From: Cymbomonas tetramitiformis
Lineage: Eukaryota > Chlorophyta > Pyramimonadophyceae > Pyramimonadales > Pyramimonadaceae
DNA: 64,000 bases
NCBI GenBank assembly: GCA_001247695.2
Contig: LGRX02003717.1
Span: 1-64,000, forward strand
Reading direction: 5' to 3'
The notes under the pieces are model-generated. The model searched no databases and was not told the origin of the DNA. It saw nothing but the letters and a program-made list of their open reading frames with translations. A program made the translations under genes and the position numbers. The number at the start of each line of letters is the position of its first letter. The stretch's first letter is position 1. Of the stretch, positions 1 through 12,800 are shown piece by piece.

Positions 1-1312
1 TGAATGGAAGAGAGGTAGGGTAATCTGGGTCTGAGTGAGAAAAACTTAGGGCGACCTGATACAGCCTGGTGCAGGAATGGAAGAAGAAAGGGGTCTCTTG
101 GGGTGTAAACGGAGATGGGCAGGGCCTCCTGGTCTGCATGGTAGAGAGGCAGTGCTTTGAATCGAATATCGCCCCGAATCGCAACAGAGGAGGGCACAGC
201 CGTTTGTTTCTCAATGGAGGAAACATGGGGTTGGGTCTAAAAGGAAGAGAGGTAGGACCACGAATGATCGGAAGGATGGAGAAGGGTAGGGACACCAAGG
301 GTCTGAAAGCATGAGAGGTCAGTGCACCCAGTGTCGTTTGGAAGAAGAGTCGCCAAGGGTCTGAATAAGCGAAAGTGGAAGAGGGTATGGTCACGTCTGA
401 GTGGAAGAGGGTATGGTCACGTCTGAGTGGAAGAGGGTATGGTCACGGCTCTGGAGTGCAAGAGGGTATGGTCACGTCTGAGTGGAAGAGGGTATGGTCA
501 CGTCTGAGTGGAAGAGGGTATGGTCACGTCTGAGTGGATGTGGGGCCGGGTAGCAACGGATTCTGATCGGACCGCCCACGGTCTGATCGATTACAGGGCA
601 GGGTCTCCCTGGGTTTGATTGATGAGACTTAGGGTCGCCCCAGATCTGAATGGAACAGCATAGCGGTTCTTGAGATTTGCACGGTAGCGAGGTAAAACCG
701 CCCCAGGTTGAAACGGAAGAAGGGTAGCGTCAGCTCAGGCCTGCACGGTCCAGGGAGGAAGTCCGCCCCATGTCTGAATGGAAAGGGGGGTCATCTGTGG
801 TGAGAATGGTAGAGGGGTAGGAGGACCGAACCGGGTACGAATGGGATAAGGGTAGGATCCCCCCGGGCGTAAACCTTAGAGGTATAGGACCGCCCAGGGT
901 ACGAATGAAAGAAGGGTGAGATAATCGGGTTGTAAACGGGAGAGGGGTAGGACGGCCCAAGGTCTCAAGGGACGAAGGGTAGGGTCACCCGAGGCGAAAT
1001 AGTGGAGAGGGAGGACGGAGGACGGCCTGAGGCCTCAAGGGACGAAGGGTAGGGTCACCCGAGGTGTAAGTAGTGGAGAGGGAGGACGGAGGACGGCCTG
1101 AGGTCTCAAGGGACGAAGGGTAGGGTCACCCGAGGCGTAAGTAGTGGAGAGGGAGGACGGCCCAGTGTCTGCAAGGCAGAAGGATGGGTTTCGAAACGGG
1201 AGACGGGTCTGGAACACGCAAGAGTCTTTGAACAGCACAAGGGTCAAAGTTGCTTTCTGTTCATCAGGTGGAGGGGAAAACTTGTCCGAAGGACAGCAGT
1301 TGAAAGTTTCAC
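1..1312. repeat. G-rich degenerate minisatellite tract in a GH28 intron
   Basis: The tract is built from variants of a short word resembling GGAAGAGGGTAGGGTCAC mixed with GTCTGAATGG. Two cleaner sub-arrays are visible: a unit of about 26 bp repeated some six times at about 372-538, and a unit of about 70-73 bp repeated about three times at about 963-1150. No coding exon is recognisable inside it. The neighbouring GH28 exon on the minus strand ends at a good donor at 1312/1313, so this DNA is most simply read as intron of that gene, the rest of which lies beyond the left edge of the window. Small open frames here on both strands are products of base composition. Confidence 0.7.
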
Positions 1313-2336
1313 CTGGGGTCAAGTTCTTCGGCCCTGCTGGACCAGATATGAATTCAATTGTGCACCCTTTCTCCACAACCAATCTCGTGTAGGACACCAG
1401 GTCGAACGGCCCTGGATACAAGATGACAAACGCTTTCAGCTTTTGCGGAATGGATCAAATATCAATACACAGCGCCAAAAGCTGCTTCACTCTGGAGCTG
1501 AGAAAAGACAGTGGCTCACCAGTGAGAAACTTTCCCCGGGGGAAATACACTGTCCCCCCTCCAGCCTCCTTCGCAGCCTCGAACGCGGCCTTGATGAACT
1601 GCCGAGTTGGAGGCATCCCCACAAACTCCAGAACGCTCATCTCGAGTCAAAAATCTCTATACTTATATGATATGTTTATATACATGGTGTTACCAAGAAA
1701 CGAAGTTGCGCACCTTTGTATTGAGGGTGTTGCCATCACTCTTCGCACCGAACTCTGCTTTCAACAAACGTCACTTCGGCACCGTGAATGAACCCGAAAT
1801 CGTCTTGCTATGTACAGCTATAAAAAAAGTACTTACGACGAGAGATAGCGACATTCTCATTACCCCAAAGATTTATGTGCACGTAACGCATGACTTGTAG
1901 CATAATAGCGTCGAGGATTGCACACCAACGATAACAACGTGCAAGCTTAACGTTCGTATAATAGTGTATCACGCATTTACTTCTGCGCATGAATTGCGCA
2001 GAAATCGATTCGTGCACGACACCCTCTATCACGCAAGCTAGAGTCGTAGGCGACAGCCTTTTTTACGCGATGTTATGTCATGTGAAAGGATCCTACATGC
2101 GCACACCGTAGAGATAATGGACTGGGCAAACCACCTGTGACAATGAAACACGGTTTTGGACACCTGGATACTGGAACCAACTTATTGGCAATATTTTTCA
2201 CAAGCGCGTGCACTGGATGCAGCTTGCTACGACCAATGGTTGGCCCCATCATTGCAGCAGGGAGGAAGCCGCACACTCCGTGCACGAGTAACAGAAGTGT
2301 GAAAAGAGCTGTGGAAGCTGCATACAGGAAGTTCAT
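1313..2336 (-). CDS. Secreted GH28 polygalacturonase-like protein, 5' exons (partial)
   Basis: Predicted secreted glycoside hydrolase of family 28, which forms a right-handed beta-helix and cleaves pectic galacturonan. Exon 1 starts at ATG 2336 and encodes a clear signal peptide (hydrophobic core ALFTLLLLVHGVCG, residues 10-23). Exon 2, about 1714-1754, encodes FGAKSDGNTLNTK, the N-terminal GH28 signature. Exon 3, 1520-1598, encodes FIKAAFEAAKEAGGGTVYFP and the following FLTG. Exon 4, 1313-1411, continues PFDLVSYTRLVVEKGCTI. The junctions use donor GTGCGC after 1714, acceptor GGCAG before 1598, donor GTGAGC after 1520 and acceptor ATCCAG before 1411; the phases agree. The join from exon 1 to exon 2 is not settled. 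The catalytic core (NTD, DD, GHG motifs) is not in the window. Plant-type enzymes share this start, but a related beta-helix lyase cannot be excluded. Confidence 0.72.
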
Positions 2337-3805
2337 AGTGAAATATCATTCAAACTCCAAACTTGTATAGGAAACGACGATTCCGCTGTCGCAGAACTAA
2401 CAGAATTGTCTCGGCATTATCGCTGCCCTTGCCCCTATCGTATGCCACAAAATGTGAAAATCGCTCCCTATCGTATGCTAGCCCCTTCGCCTTGGCTGTG
2501 CAGCAGCGAAACTGTCACAATTTTGAAATGTCAAAAAATTATTTTCAATTCCCAATATAATATATGCTATCAAGTATCGTCGAGTCTCTGAGTGAGTGAG
2601 TGTCATCGGTCGGTGTGTGATGACTCGTGTACAGAACACTGCCAAGGCTATGGAACAACGACGGGCCTCAATAACCGTACAAACGGTGCGCCGAAAAAAA
2701 CACCCACCAGATCGCAATGACCGATTCAGATCAAAAATTCAGGGTTTTCGATGCACTGTATGTTCAACCTAAATTCGCTAACTCATTTTTTCGAAGCGCA
2801 GTAAGTTTTCATGTATTAGTATGCCACTTAGGAAGTATACCGATACTTCAAATTGTTCCAAACGGTGTCCTACGTGTTAGCGCGAGAAGATTCTTGAAAA
2901 CGAGCCTCATTTCGTTGCCTCACACCTTGTAGCGCTCAATCGAGCATCCGCTATACCCCCGTTCGTGCGGGGGTATATCGGATGTGCGCAACGGATGCGC
3001 AAGAGCCTCAGCATCAATATTCTGTTTTACTTTTTACCTAACTCAAAGCGAATCTAAAGATACAAGCGAAAATCCGTTGAAAATCCGTTTTACTTGAGAA
3101 GTGGAAACTTTGCGCGAAGGGCTAAGCCCGCGGGCATCTCAAAATGTTGAGAATGGCTTACTCGATCCCGAGATTGTTGGTACCCCCGTGATACTAACAG
3201 TCTTGGGAATAACATATGACCCATATGCGTGCTTAGTATCACGCAGATGGTTCATATGCATCAAGTCAAACAAGGACTGCAGCCCTTTTCGCTTAGCGTC
3301 GGAAAACTAAAATGAGAAGTTGCGAGTGGCGCAAATAGGTCTGAACGGGAAAAATCGTTCTGATCGGCCGCTCTGAATCGCTGAAATCGTCATTCTGTCA
3401 TTTTCGGCGATTGTGAGCCGTCGTCACAAATTATCGTCCCATTGCGACGCTAACAGTGAGGGCCGGGTGATAATTTCGGCGCACCGTTTGTACTGCCATG
3501 CCAGGGCCCGCCCCCCCGGATGAAATCCCGCCGACAGAGCTCATAACTGTCGTGTGACACTTATCAAGTTGGTGATTTTCGGGCCATTTTGGGCCAATTT
3601 GGCGAATTTTAGTCGGACAGAATTTTTTATTTCCAACTTTTAGTTTTAATTGTGTTAAATAACTCACTAGCATTGGCTTGTTGAGCCATGAAAATCTCAT
3701 GAAGTTGCCACTAACCCGTAGTAGGCAATGTGAGGGTACACTTGACAAGGTCTCTCCCCCAAAACATCACAGTATCTCACTGTAGACAGTTGAGAAGGTG
3801 AACTT
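2337..3805. other. Intergenic region between divergent GH28 and sacsin genes
   Basis: AT-rich spacer between the GH28 start (minus strand) and the sacsin-like gene (plus strand), so it should carry both promoters; no convincing TATA or other core element was identified. No gene is recognised. It contains a long hairpin at 2945-2984 and a weaker inverted repeat around 3189/3234 (GTGATACTAA against TTAGTATCAC). Confidence 0.6.
2945..2984. repeat. Long near-perfect hairpin
   Basis: CATCCG (2945-2950), one unpaired base, TATACCCCCG (2952-2961), a six-base loop, CGGGGGTATA (2968-2977), one unpaired base, CGGATG (2979-2984). The arms pair over 16 bp with a single mismatch. It lies in the spacer between divergent genes and could extrude as a cruciform. 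Its function is unknown; it could be the relic of a small fold-back element. Confidence 0.8.
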
Positions 3806-3877
3806 GTGGAGAGCGATTGGCGAACAGGTTTAAGGCACCAGTGGCGCCGGTGCCTGCACGGGCGCTGGCAGCAGAAG

Positions 3878-6800
3878 ATGAGCGGGTTCAGTCTGGAGGT
3901 GGATCCTGTGGGCGCCCTGCGCAACATCCTCAGCGACTATCCTGGGGGGCAGATGCTGCAGGAGGGGCTGCAGAATGCGGATGATGCGAAGGCTTCGCGT
4001 TTCGCGCTCTTGCTGGACCTCCGGCGCCACCCAACGAGGGGGCTGCGGCATCCCGGGCTGGAGCGTGCTCAGTCCGAGGCCCTGGTGCTGTTCGACGATG
4101 GGGGGTTCAAGGAGCGCGACTGGCGGAGTCTGCGACGTATGTACCGCAGCGAGAAAGAGAATTCCCCTACGGACACCGGGCGGTACGGCATGGGCAGCCG
4201 CAGCTACTTCCACTACACTGATCTCCTCACTGTGGTAAGCGGCACTAAGTACGTCACCATGGACCCCCTCGAAATATGTTTCGAGGAGGGGAGCCAGGGA
4301 GAAGAGTTTGTGGGTGGCGCCTTCCGTGACGCCAATAAATCCGAATGCGCGCCCCTCCTGCTGCCCCTGTTTGGCTGCGACCTGGCATCCCCGCTGGCGG
4401 GCACGGTGATACGCCTCCCGCTGCGGCGGGAGGAGCACGCAGCGAGCGGCATCGCCTCCCACGCCTTCACCCCGGAGCAGGCGGAGGCACTGATGGCGCA
4501 GTTTGCAGGGCAGCTTGCGCACGGTCACCCGCTTCTCTTCCTCCCGCACGTCGCTACCGTCGAGCTGTGGCGATGGGGGCGTGACGCCACGGCGCCGGAG
4601 CGGATCCTCCATGCCACCGCCTCTGGGGTTGGGCCAGCGCTCCCACGGATCCCGTCGGCGCTCCCGAAGTCAGCCCTCGGCTCCTTCGAGCTCCTGCAGG
4701 CGCATCTCGCGGCGCTCACCCCGGCGTCCGCCGCCGCCCTCGTGGAGGAGAGCCTCCAGAGCCGCGAGATCACCATCCGCGTGGACCGGCCGGGGCTTGC
4801 AGCGGCGACGGCGCGGTGGCTCGTGACGGTCCAGCTCAGCATGGATCCAAAACTCCTCGCCCGCCTCGTTAGCGTTAAGGCACTGCCCTCGGTGGGCGTT
4901 GCGCTGCCCTTCCAGCTGGCGTCCGACGCTGCCCCATCCCCAGCTGGTGGCGTGTCCTGCTACCTTCCGATGCCCTTGCAGACAGGACTCCCGGTGCACC
5001 TTCAAGGCGGCTTCCAGGTGACCAAGAACCGCCGCAACTTGTGGCGCCTCGCTCCGACCCCCTTGGATGGCATCCATCGGGAGTGGGCGGAGTGGAACGA
5101 GGTGCTCCTTGCAGGTCCTCTCCCGCGGCTCTACGCCGCCGTCCTGGCGGGCCTGGGGGGGCCGCCGTCTAGTTCCTCCACCGCCTCCCCACCCCGCCCC
5201 CATGGAGCGCTGAGCGAAGACATCCTCACCGCCGGCAGGCGCCAGCATGCCGAGGCCAAAGCGCCCCCGCCGTCCGATGATCATCGTTTCCCGAGGCTCC
5301 CTCCGGCAGCGCGCTTCGCGCTGTGGCCGGATACGTCGCGAGTCCTCGCGGACTGGCGGGTGCTGCTGCGCCCGCTGCACGAGGCTCTGCGCAGCCTCCC
5401 GGTGCTGCCGCACGCGGGGGATGCCGGAGGTGTGTGTGTCGCGCCGGCACAGGCGGTGGCGGTGCGGCTGCCGACCGCCGCGCTGCGCGAGCAACGCGGG
5501 GCACTGCTGGAGGCGTACGCGGAGGAGCGCGCACGCAGAGTCGCAGCTGGGGATGACGCCGCGGACCGGCTGCCGGCGGTCGTGGATGTCCCAGAGCATG
5601 TGTGCACGGCGCTGGAGGGAGATGGCGTGCTCGCCGTGCAGTCCCCAGAGTGGCTCTTCCAGGAGTGGCTGCTCTCTGCGGCACAACAAGGGCAGGTCCG
5701 CCGTGACCTAAACCCTGCACCCGCGACTGAACCAGAGCCCCTTCCGTTGACGCATGAAGGCTCGTGGTTATGTCGGTATTACATATGAAACTATGCGAAC
5801 ATTGGCTGTCCCCTAGTCTCAACAGGACGCCCGAGCCTCTGGTTTGATTGCGGGGGCGCCCATGCTGTCTATGCGAAGCAAGGTGACCCAGTGTCCGCTC
5901 CCCAGTGGCACGTTAGGTGCGGGCATGACCAAAGTGAACTTTCAATGTGCTACGGTTCCATCTGTTCCAATTTCTCACTACCCACCCTCCCCCCTTCCCT
6001 TCTCTTCACTCCCCATGTTCTCCTCGGTGACAGATACAGGCGAGCCGGCTGGCTCCAGCGTTTTTGGCGCTGGCGGAGCACCTTGGGCGCAACGGGTGCC
6101 CGCCGGAGGAGCTGGCTAGGTGGCGCGAGCGCCTCTGCGGCTGCAAGCTGCTGCGGCTGCCTGGCGGGGCTCTGGTAGAGGTGGCTGATGCGTTTGTGCC
6201 GGGCACCCCGGAGCTCACGCAGTTTCCGCTGGTGGCGGCGCGCACCCCCGCCCTCCATCTCGCCGGCTGCGAGGATTCGGAGGCGCTCGGGAGGTGTCTG
6301 GAAGCATGGGGTCTGAAGCGCAGGCTCACCTGGCAGGACGCCCTGGCGGAGGCCAAGGACGTGGAGCGGCAGGCAAAGGAGGAGGAGGAGGAGGGGGGGA
6401 CGGGCGGCAAGCGGAGCAGCGGGCGAGGAGGCGGCAACAGCCTGGAGCGGGGGAGGCGACTGCTGGAGTACATCGAGCAGCGAGGGACAGAGATGCCAGC
6501 AGCAGGGCGCGACGAAGCCCTCGCTGAGCTCCGCGAGGTGCTCTTCGTGCCGGTGCTGCTGCCCTCCTTGGTGCCTCCGGACACTGCCTCGCCCGCGCCA
6601 CGGGCTGGGAGGCTGGCATCAGCGCTGAGGAAGGAGCATAGGGGATGCACGTGGGCGGTGGCGTCAACGGTGGTATTTCCGTGCCGGCTGGAGGGTTTAG
6701 GGTTTAAGGCTTTAGAGTTGATGGGCCTCTCACCAGAGCTCCTGGCGCAGCAGTGTGCAGCGCTGGCAAGGCTGGCGCGAGACGATGACATCGACGTGGC

Positions 6801-9800
6801 GTGGGTGGTGCCCCATATCCTGGAGGCACTCAGGGAGCTTCAAGCGGAGGCGACGCGGAGGGCCTGGAGCGACGAGGACATCCGGGGGCTGCTGAGGAAT
6901 CTGCGTGAGGTGGCGTGGGTGCCGTGCGCCCTCGAGGGGTCAAACCGCATTCTGCTCCCTCCGATCCACGTAGCCCTTGAGTCGTCTCACCAGCTCCTCC
7001 CAGTGTTCGGGAAGCTTGCAGAGGATTGCCGCCGACACCACGAACACCTGTTCCAGCTTGCCGGGGTGGAGAGCCGCCACGACGCCGGAGCTCTCGTGGC
7101 AGAGCTGCGGCGCCTGGCAGACGGCGGGGAGCGTCTCACGACCGGCCGCACGCGACCGCGGCCTTTGGCGGTGCGGCTCTGCCTCGAGCTGGACGAGGTG
7201 CTGGCAAGGGAGGGCGCCGACGGTGTGACGGCGAAGGTGTACGTGCCCACCGCGCGTGGGAGGATGGCGCCGGCCCGAAGCGTGTTTGTGAACGACGCGC
7301 CGTGGCGGGGAGCCGGGCGGGGCGAGGTGGAGACGCTCCACGAGTCGATTCCGATCAGCACGGGGCTGCGCCTCGGGTGCTCGTCAGTGCGCGACGAGTT
7401 GGCGCGGCAGAGTGAGCTGACGCCAGGCGAGGCGGCGTGGCGGGCGGAGGGGAGGGGAGGAGGCTGGAGTTCGGGCAGCATGAGGACCTGGCGGACCGCC
7501 TGAGGGAGCTGCTGCGCGAGTGCGAGGCGGAGGACTTGTTCCCGGAGTTCTTCCAGAATTGTGACGATCATGGCGCGCAGGTGGTGCGGTTCGCGCTGGA
7601 CTGCCGCCATTATTCGCACACCGCCGTTCCGGGGAGACACGGCGCCGCAGTGCAGGGTCCCGCGCTGCTGATTGGGTCGACCCGCGCCCTCGACGCTGCG
7701 GACCTGCTGCGGATACAGCGCATCGGGCGGAGCGCCAAGCGGACGGAGTTCGGGTCCGGCGGCCGCTTCGGGGTTGGGCTGAATTCGATGTACCATTACA
7801 GCGACTGCCCGCAGCTGCTGGCGAACGACGGGCTGCATTTCTTCGACCCTCTGAGGAAGTTCTTCGCCAGACGCGGCGCCGACGAGCCCCCAGGGCGCGC
7901 CTTCGCGGTCACGGCCCTCGGCGCCCACTTTCCTCACGCCATGCTGCCTTTTGCTGCCTTCATTGAGGATTTGCGGGGCGATTTGCGTTCGGGCGAGCGC
8001 GAACCCAAGTTCCCAACTGTCTTCCGCCTCCCGCTGCGCGCCGAAACGTCGCCTCTTGGCGACGCAATGACCGTGCCCAAGGCCTTGGCGGCGCTTGAGC
8101 GCTTTGCGAGGGGTGCGGACCACCTCTTGGTTTTCTCCCGCGCGGTATGCAAGGTGGAACTGGCGGTCTGCAAGGAGGACGGCTCCCGCTCCCTCAAGCA
8201 GCGCGTCAGGTGTGAGGACGTGTCACGCACGGGAGGCGTGCCCGCCGCCCGGCTACCATCCACCCTGGAAGAGGTGCGAGGACTGACGCATTCCCCTCGC
8301 TGCTGGGCGATGGAGCGCGCCATCAAGAACGAGCATCAGCTGAAGCAGCGATGGCTGGTGGCGCACACCCTGAGCGGCGCAGAGGGCCTCCCGGAGCTGG
8401 CCCGGGAGTTCCTCGAGGATCCCTTATCGGAGCTTGCGCTGCTGCCTCACGCTGCGGTAGCGGTGCGACTCGACTCGCACAGGAGTTCCGAGCGCGGCGG
8501 GGTGTGCTGCGGGACCCCCATTGGTGTGCCGACCCGCCTCCCGCTGCTGCTGCACGGCTGCTTCGCGCTCCCAGCGTCCCGTAAGCACGTGCCGTTGCCG
8601 CAGGCGGTGGGCGCCGGAGGAGTTGCGGGCTCCGCGCCGCTGCCGCCGGCCACAACGCGCGCCATGCGGTGGAACGAAGCGCTGGTGCGCGGGCCTGGGG
8701 CGCACAGCTTATGGCGCCTGCTCGAGCTGGAGTCCCTTCAAGAGATGGTCAAGGACGGGGACCTGCCCCTGACGGAGTACCTCCAGCTGCTACAAGTGGG
8801 GCACGTCCACGGAGCATCGCGCGCCGAGCACCAGTTGATGGGCCTCCTGGAGGACGGGACACGCCGCGCGCTGCTCCTGAGTCAGGTCCCCTTCATTCCA
8901 GTGGTCCAGTGGTCAGTGGATTGCTTTGACAAGCGTGTGATGGTGGTGAAGAAATGGCACGCGTGCCGGCAGGGGGCTCCCCTCGCGCCGTTCCGCCCGG
9001 CAGACACCGCGCTGACGCATGCGGTGCAGGACGTCCTCGTGAAGGAGCGCCTCCACCTCGCGTATCTGCCGGAGGATATGCGGCAACGGTTTAAGGAAAC
9101 CTATTTTTCGCTTTTTCCTGCTAGCACAACGTCCGCGGTAGGTCACGCGGGGCCATGGGATGGACTGGACCCCCGCAGCTTGTTGACGCATCTTCGTTCT
9201 CATCCACCCGAGTGGTTGCATAGGCCTCACAGCTTGGGATCCTCGGAGAACGTTCAGTCTTTAGGGAGGTTGGCGGGGTTGATCAATAAGTCTTTTATTC
9301 AAGAACTCCTGGCGTTCTGCATCCGCCAGCTGCCGAAGGGCTCTTTTGGGACCGACGGAGGGCATGGGTTGGAGGCGCTGGTGGGGGCTCCACTTCTGCA
9401 ACTGGAGTCCGGCCAGGTGCTAGTCTTCGGCCAGAGGGCTGAGGCTCCCCTGCTGGTTGACTTCCACGAGCTCCTGCCGTTCTGGGGGGAGGGTTTTATG
9501 GCGAAGTGGGCCTGCGAGAAGCTGAGCTGTCTCGCTGGGTTCGAGACCAGCCTGGAGAACCTCGGCCTCGCTCGCATGCAGCCGGCGGACTTGGCGCGCC
9601 ACCTGGACGCGGTGCGCCGCGACAGGCTCTACGAGCGCGCCGATTGGGAGAGCAGGTTCTGGCGTCTGCTGCAGGAGCGCGGCTGGAAGCCCTCGGAAGG
9701 GGACGCTCTGTCCGACTGGCCGGTCCTGCCGGTGTACTCCCTCGGGGAAAGGAAGACGCCCGTGGAGAGGCGCCCCTTGGGTCTCCTGCGTGCTGCCTTC

Positions 9801-12800
9801 TCCACGCACCTGGTGGAACCCGACTGGGAGCTGGATGTGCGGGGCGCGCTGCTGGCGGCAGGGGTGCCTGTGCTGCATCAGGAGGTGATCGCTGCATCAG
9901 GCAAAACCTGCTCTGCGGTGACGCGCCTGCACGCGCTGTGCACGGACGCCCAGCTGGCGGAGGCCGTGGCGGAGGCCGGGGCCGCGCCGGGGTTCGCAGA
10001 GGCGCACCGGCAGACGCTGCTGCAGTACTTCGCTTCGCGGCGGCTCTGGGGACAGGCGGGGGAGGGGCTGCGCCAGGCGCTGAAGGGGGCTCCCCTCTTC
10101 CGCACCATGACGGGCGAATTCACCTCGCTCGATCCATGCACTGAAGGGGTGCGCTTTGTGGCTGTGAAGGAGGGGGGCGGACCTCCACCACCTGGGTGCT
10201 CCGCCCGCGATTTGGCTCGGCTGCCGGTGCCAGGTGTCGTTCACCTTGTGGCGCCGTCGTGTGCGGCGGCCAGTGGTCATGACGAATGCGACTCGGTAGA
10301 GGAGGGCGGGCCGCAGGGGGGGCTCGTCGGGGCAGAGTTCTACGAGCGCCTGGGCGTCACCCTGCTCCCCTCCGCCGAGTACATGACGCTGTTCGTCATC
10401 CCGCACCTGGCTGTTGCCGCAGAGGCTGCGATCGGAAAGTCCGAGGCCCAGGTTGCGCTCGAGTGGGAGGCGGGAGCGGCGCCGTACCTGGCACTGCTGA
10501 TGGCGTTTGCAACCGCCGTCGAGACCGACGCGGTGAGCGTGGCAGCGGCGGCCAGCGTGGTGGCGGCAGGCGCCGAATGCAAGTTCGTTCCCACTGACGA
10601 TGGCTGTGGCGGTTTCACCCTGCGCCCCCCGAATAGGCTTCTGGAGCCACCCCCAGGGCTGGTGGCGGCGTTCGCACAGGAGACTGCGCTGGTGAACATG
10701 CATCTGCCGGAGGCCGGCCTCAGAGTGGCTCACGGGCCCTTGCTGCGCGCACTCGGCATGCACCGCACGCTGCCCCCTGAGCTGCTTCTGAATTGCGCCG
10801 AGCACGTGCACGCTGAGGTGGAGCGCCTCTCTCATCTAGCGGCCGCTGCCTCCCCGCCGCCGCTGGACCTGCAGCTGAAAGCCTTCTGGGTTGTGGAGGC
10901 GGTGTGCGAGGCACTCGAGGAGGCCTGGAGCACTCCCCCACGCCGACCGCTTGATGCTCTTGCAGGGCCGATGGCCAGCGTGAGCAGGCTGCGCGTGCTG
11001 CTCGCACGGCGCGGCGCGGCAAGCGGAGGCGCGGAGAGCGACCTCCAGCTGGCACCGCTGGTGGGCGCCGTGCTTCCCCGGTGCGCCCCCGTGGCTTTCG
11101 CGGCGTCTTTGGTGGCGGCACACGCAGAGGTGGCGGCAGCGGGCGCTGCCCCACTGGAGGGCGCCACCGCGCTGGAGCGGCTCGGCAGCAGCCACGCCGA
11201 GCAGCTGCATCAACTGCTTGGCGTGCTCGCGCAGCCCTCGCAGGTACCACACGAGGCGCTCGTGGCCCAGCTGCGACACTTGGCGGCGGCGGCAGCGGGG
11301 GGGAAGGAGCTGGGCGCCGCAGAGGAATTGGCTGAAGGCAGCGTGGCTCATAGCATCGCGGAGACGCTGAGGGAGTGTGAGCGGCGCCTGAAAGGCGAGG
11401 CGGCACCGCAGGGTGAGTTGAGGGAGGCGCTGGCGGGGCTGCGCTCCCTCAGATGCTTGCCACTACCTGGCGTGGGTGATGGCGCGGCGGCGCTGACGCT
11501 GTGGGCGCCTCACTCAGTGTTCTGGAGGCTGCCGGACGACAGCGCGCAAGCGTATCTCATGGAGGCGGACGCGCGCGGAGTGGTGGCGGAGTGCGGCGAA
11601 ACCGCCGCCGCCTTGGGCGTGCGTCCCTCGCCCTCCGTCTCCGACTGGGCAGCGTGCACCGCCCGCGCCGCAGCGGCTGTATCCGAGGACGGGTTTGCGG
11701 TGGCGAAGCTGGCGGTGGCTCGCATCATTGCACTGCTGCGGGTTCGGGAGGAGGACCCAGGGGAGCAGGTTGTGCAGGAGGAGGAGGGCTTGAGGGAGGC
11801 CGATTCCGGGGATGAGGGGGAGGAAGCGATGGAGGATGGGGATTCCGATTCCGGGGATGAGGGGGAGGAAACGATGGAGGCAGCAGGAGGTGCGCGCGCA
11901 GCGCTGTACCTTCCCGACGAAGATTGCCGCCTGTTGCCGGTGGGGAGCCTGGTGTGGGCAGATGTTGTACGCCAGCGGGAACGATGCCGGCGAGGGTTAA
12001 CGCAACTCGGGATGTGGCTGGTGCACCGGGATGTGCTGGACCGTCATCCCGACAGCGACGCCGCGCTCCTGTGTTCACGCTTCGGGCTGCGGCAGCTCTC
12101 CGAGATCGTGCGTGAGTCCGTGATCAGCGCGTCGGAGCCCGTGGGGTCCGCCACCGCCGCTGGTGGCGCTGTTGTGCGTTCATCAGTGGGGAGGGCGGCT
12201 GCGGAGGCGGAGGAGGGCGTGGAGGCAGAGGCCGCGGCCATGCAGCTCTTGCTGCGTTCGTCGGAGTTTGCCGAGGGCTCGCTGACGGTGCTGCGGTGGG
12301 AGCAGCAGCAGCAGGCGTCGGAGGCGAGGAGCAGCAGCAGCAGGCGTCGGGGGCGAGGAGCACCGAGGGGGAGCGAGGCGCGCGTTGCCGAGCAGCTCGC
12401 GGGGGTGCGCTGCCGCACTGTGCACCCGTGCTTGCGGACGGCGCTGTTCCTGAGGGACGGACACGGCTCCGAGCTTGCAGCCGGGAGTCTGCTAGAGGGG
12501 AGTGAGGCGCCACAGGTGTGCTTCCTGGAGCAAGGGGAGACACCGCCCGACAATGGGGGAGTCGGCGTGGGCGCTGCTGCGGGGGAAGCGGGGTGGGTGA
12601 TGTGGCTGAGCAGCGGAGCTCTGAAGAGGAGGCCGGAGGCGGCGCTGACCGCGCTCTCGGCGCAGCTGAACCGGCTGCTGCGAGGCTGCGGCACCCTCGG
12701 CGTGCTTAATGAAGTGCATCTTATGGGCATGCTGCGGTGCTGGCGCGGCGCGGGCCCGGCCGGGGTGGCGACGGCGCTGGAGGAGGGGGGCGTGAGGTGC

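Noticed and set aside
6694..6712. Telomere-like GGGTTTAGGGTTTAAGG
   Set aside because: Only two TTTAGGG units, inside a coding exon of the sacsin gene with the frame kept.
4670..8123. Long minus-strand ORFs (339 and 378 codons) opposite the sacsin gene
   Set aside because: They are Arg/Pro/Ala-rich shadows of GC-rich coding DNA, with no motif of their own.
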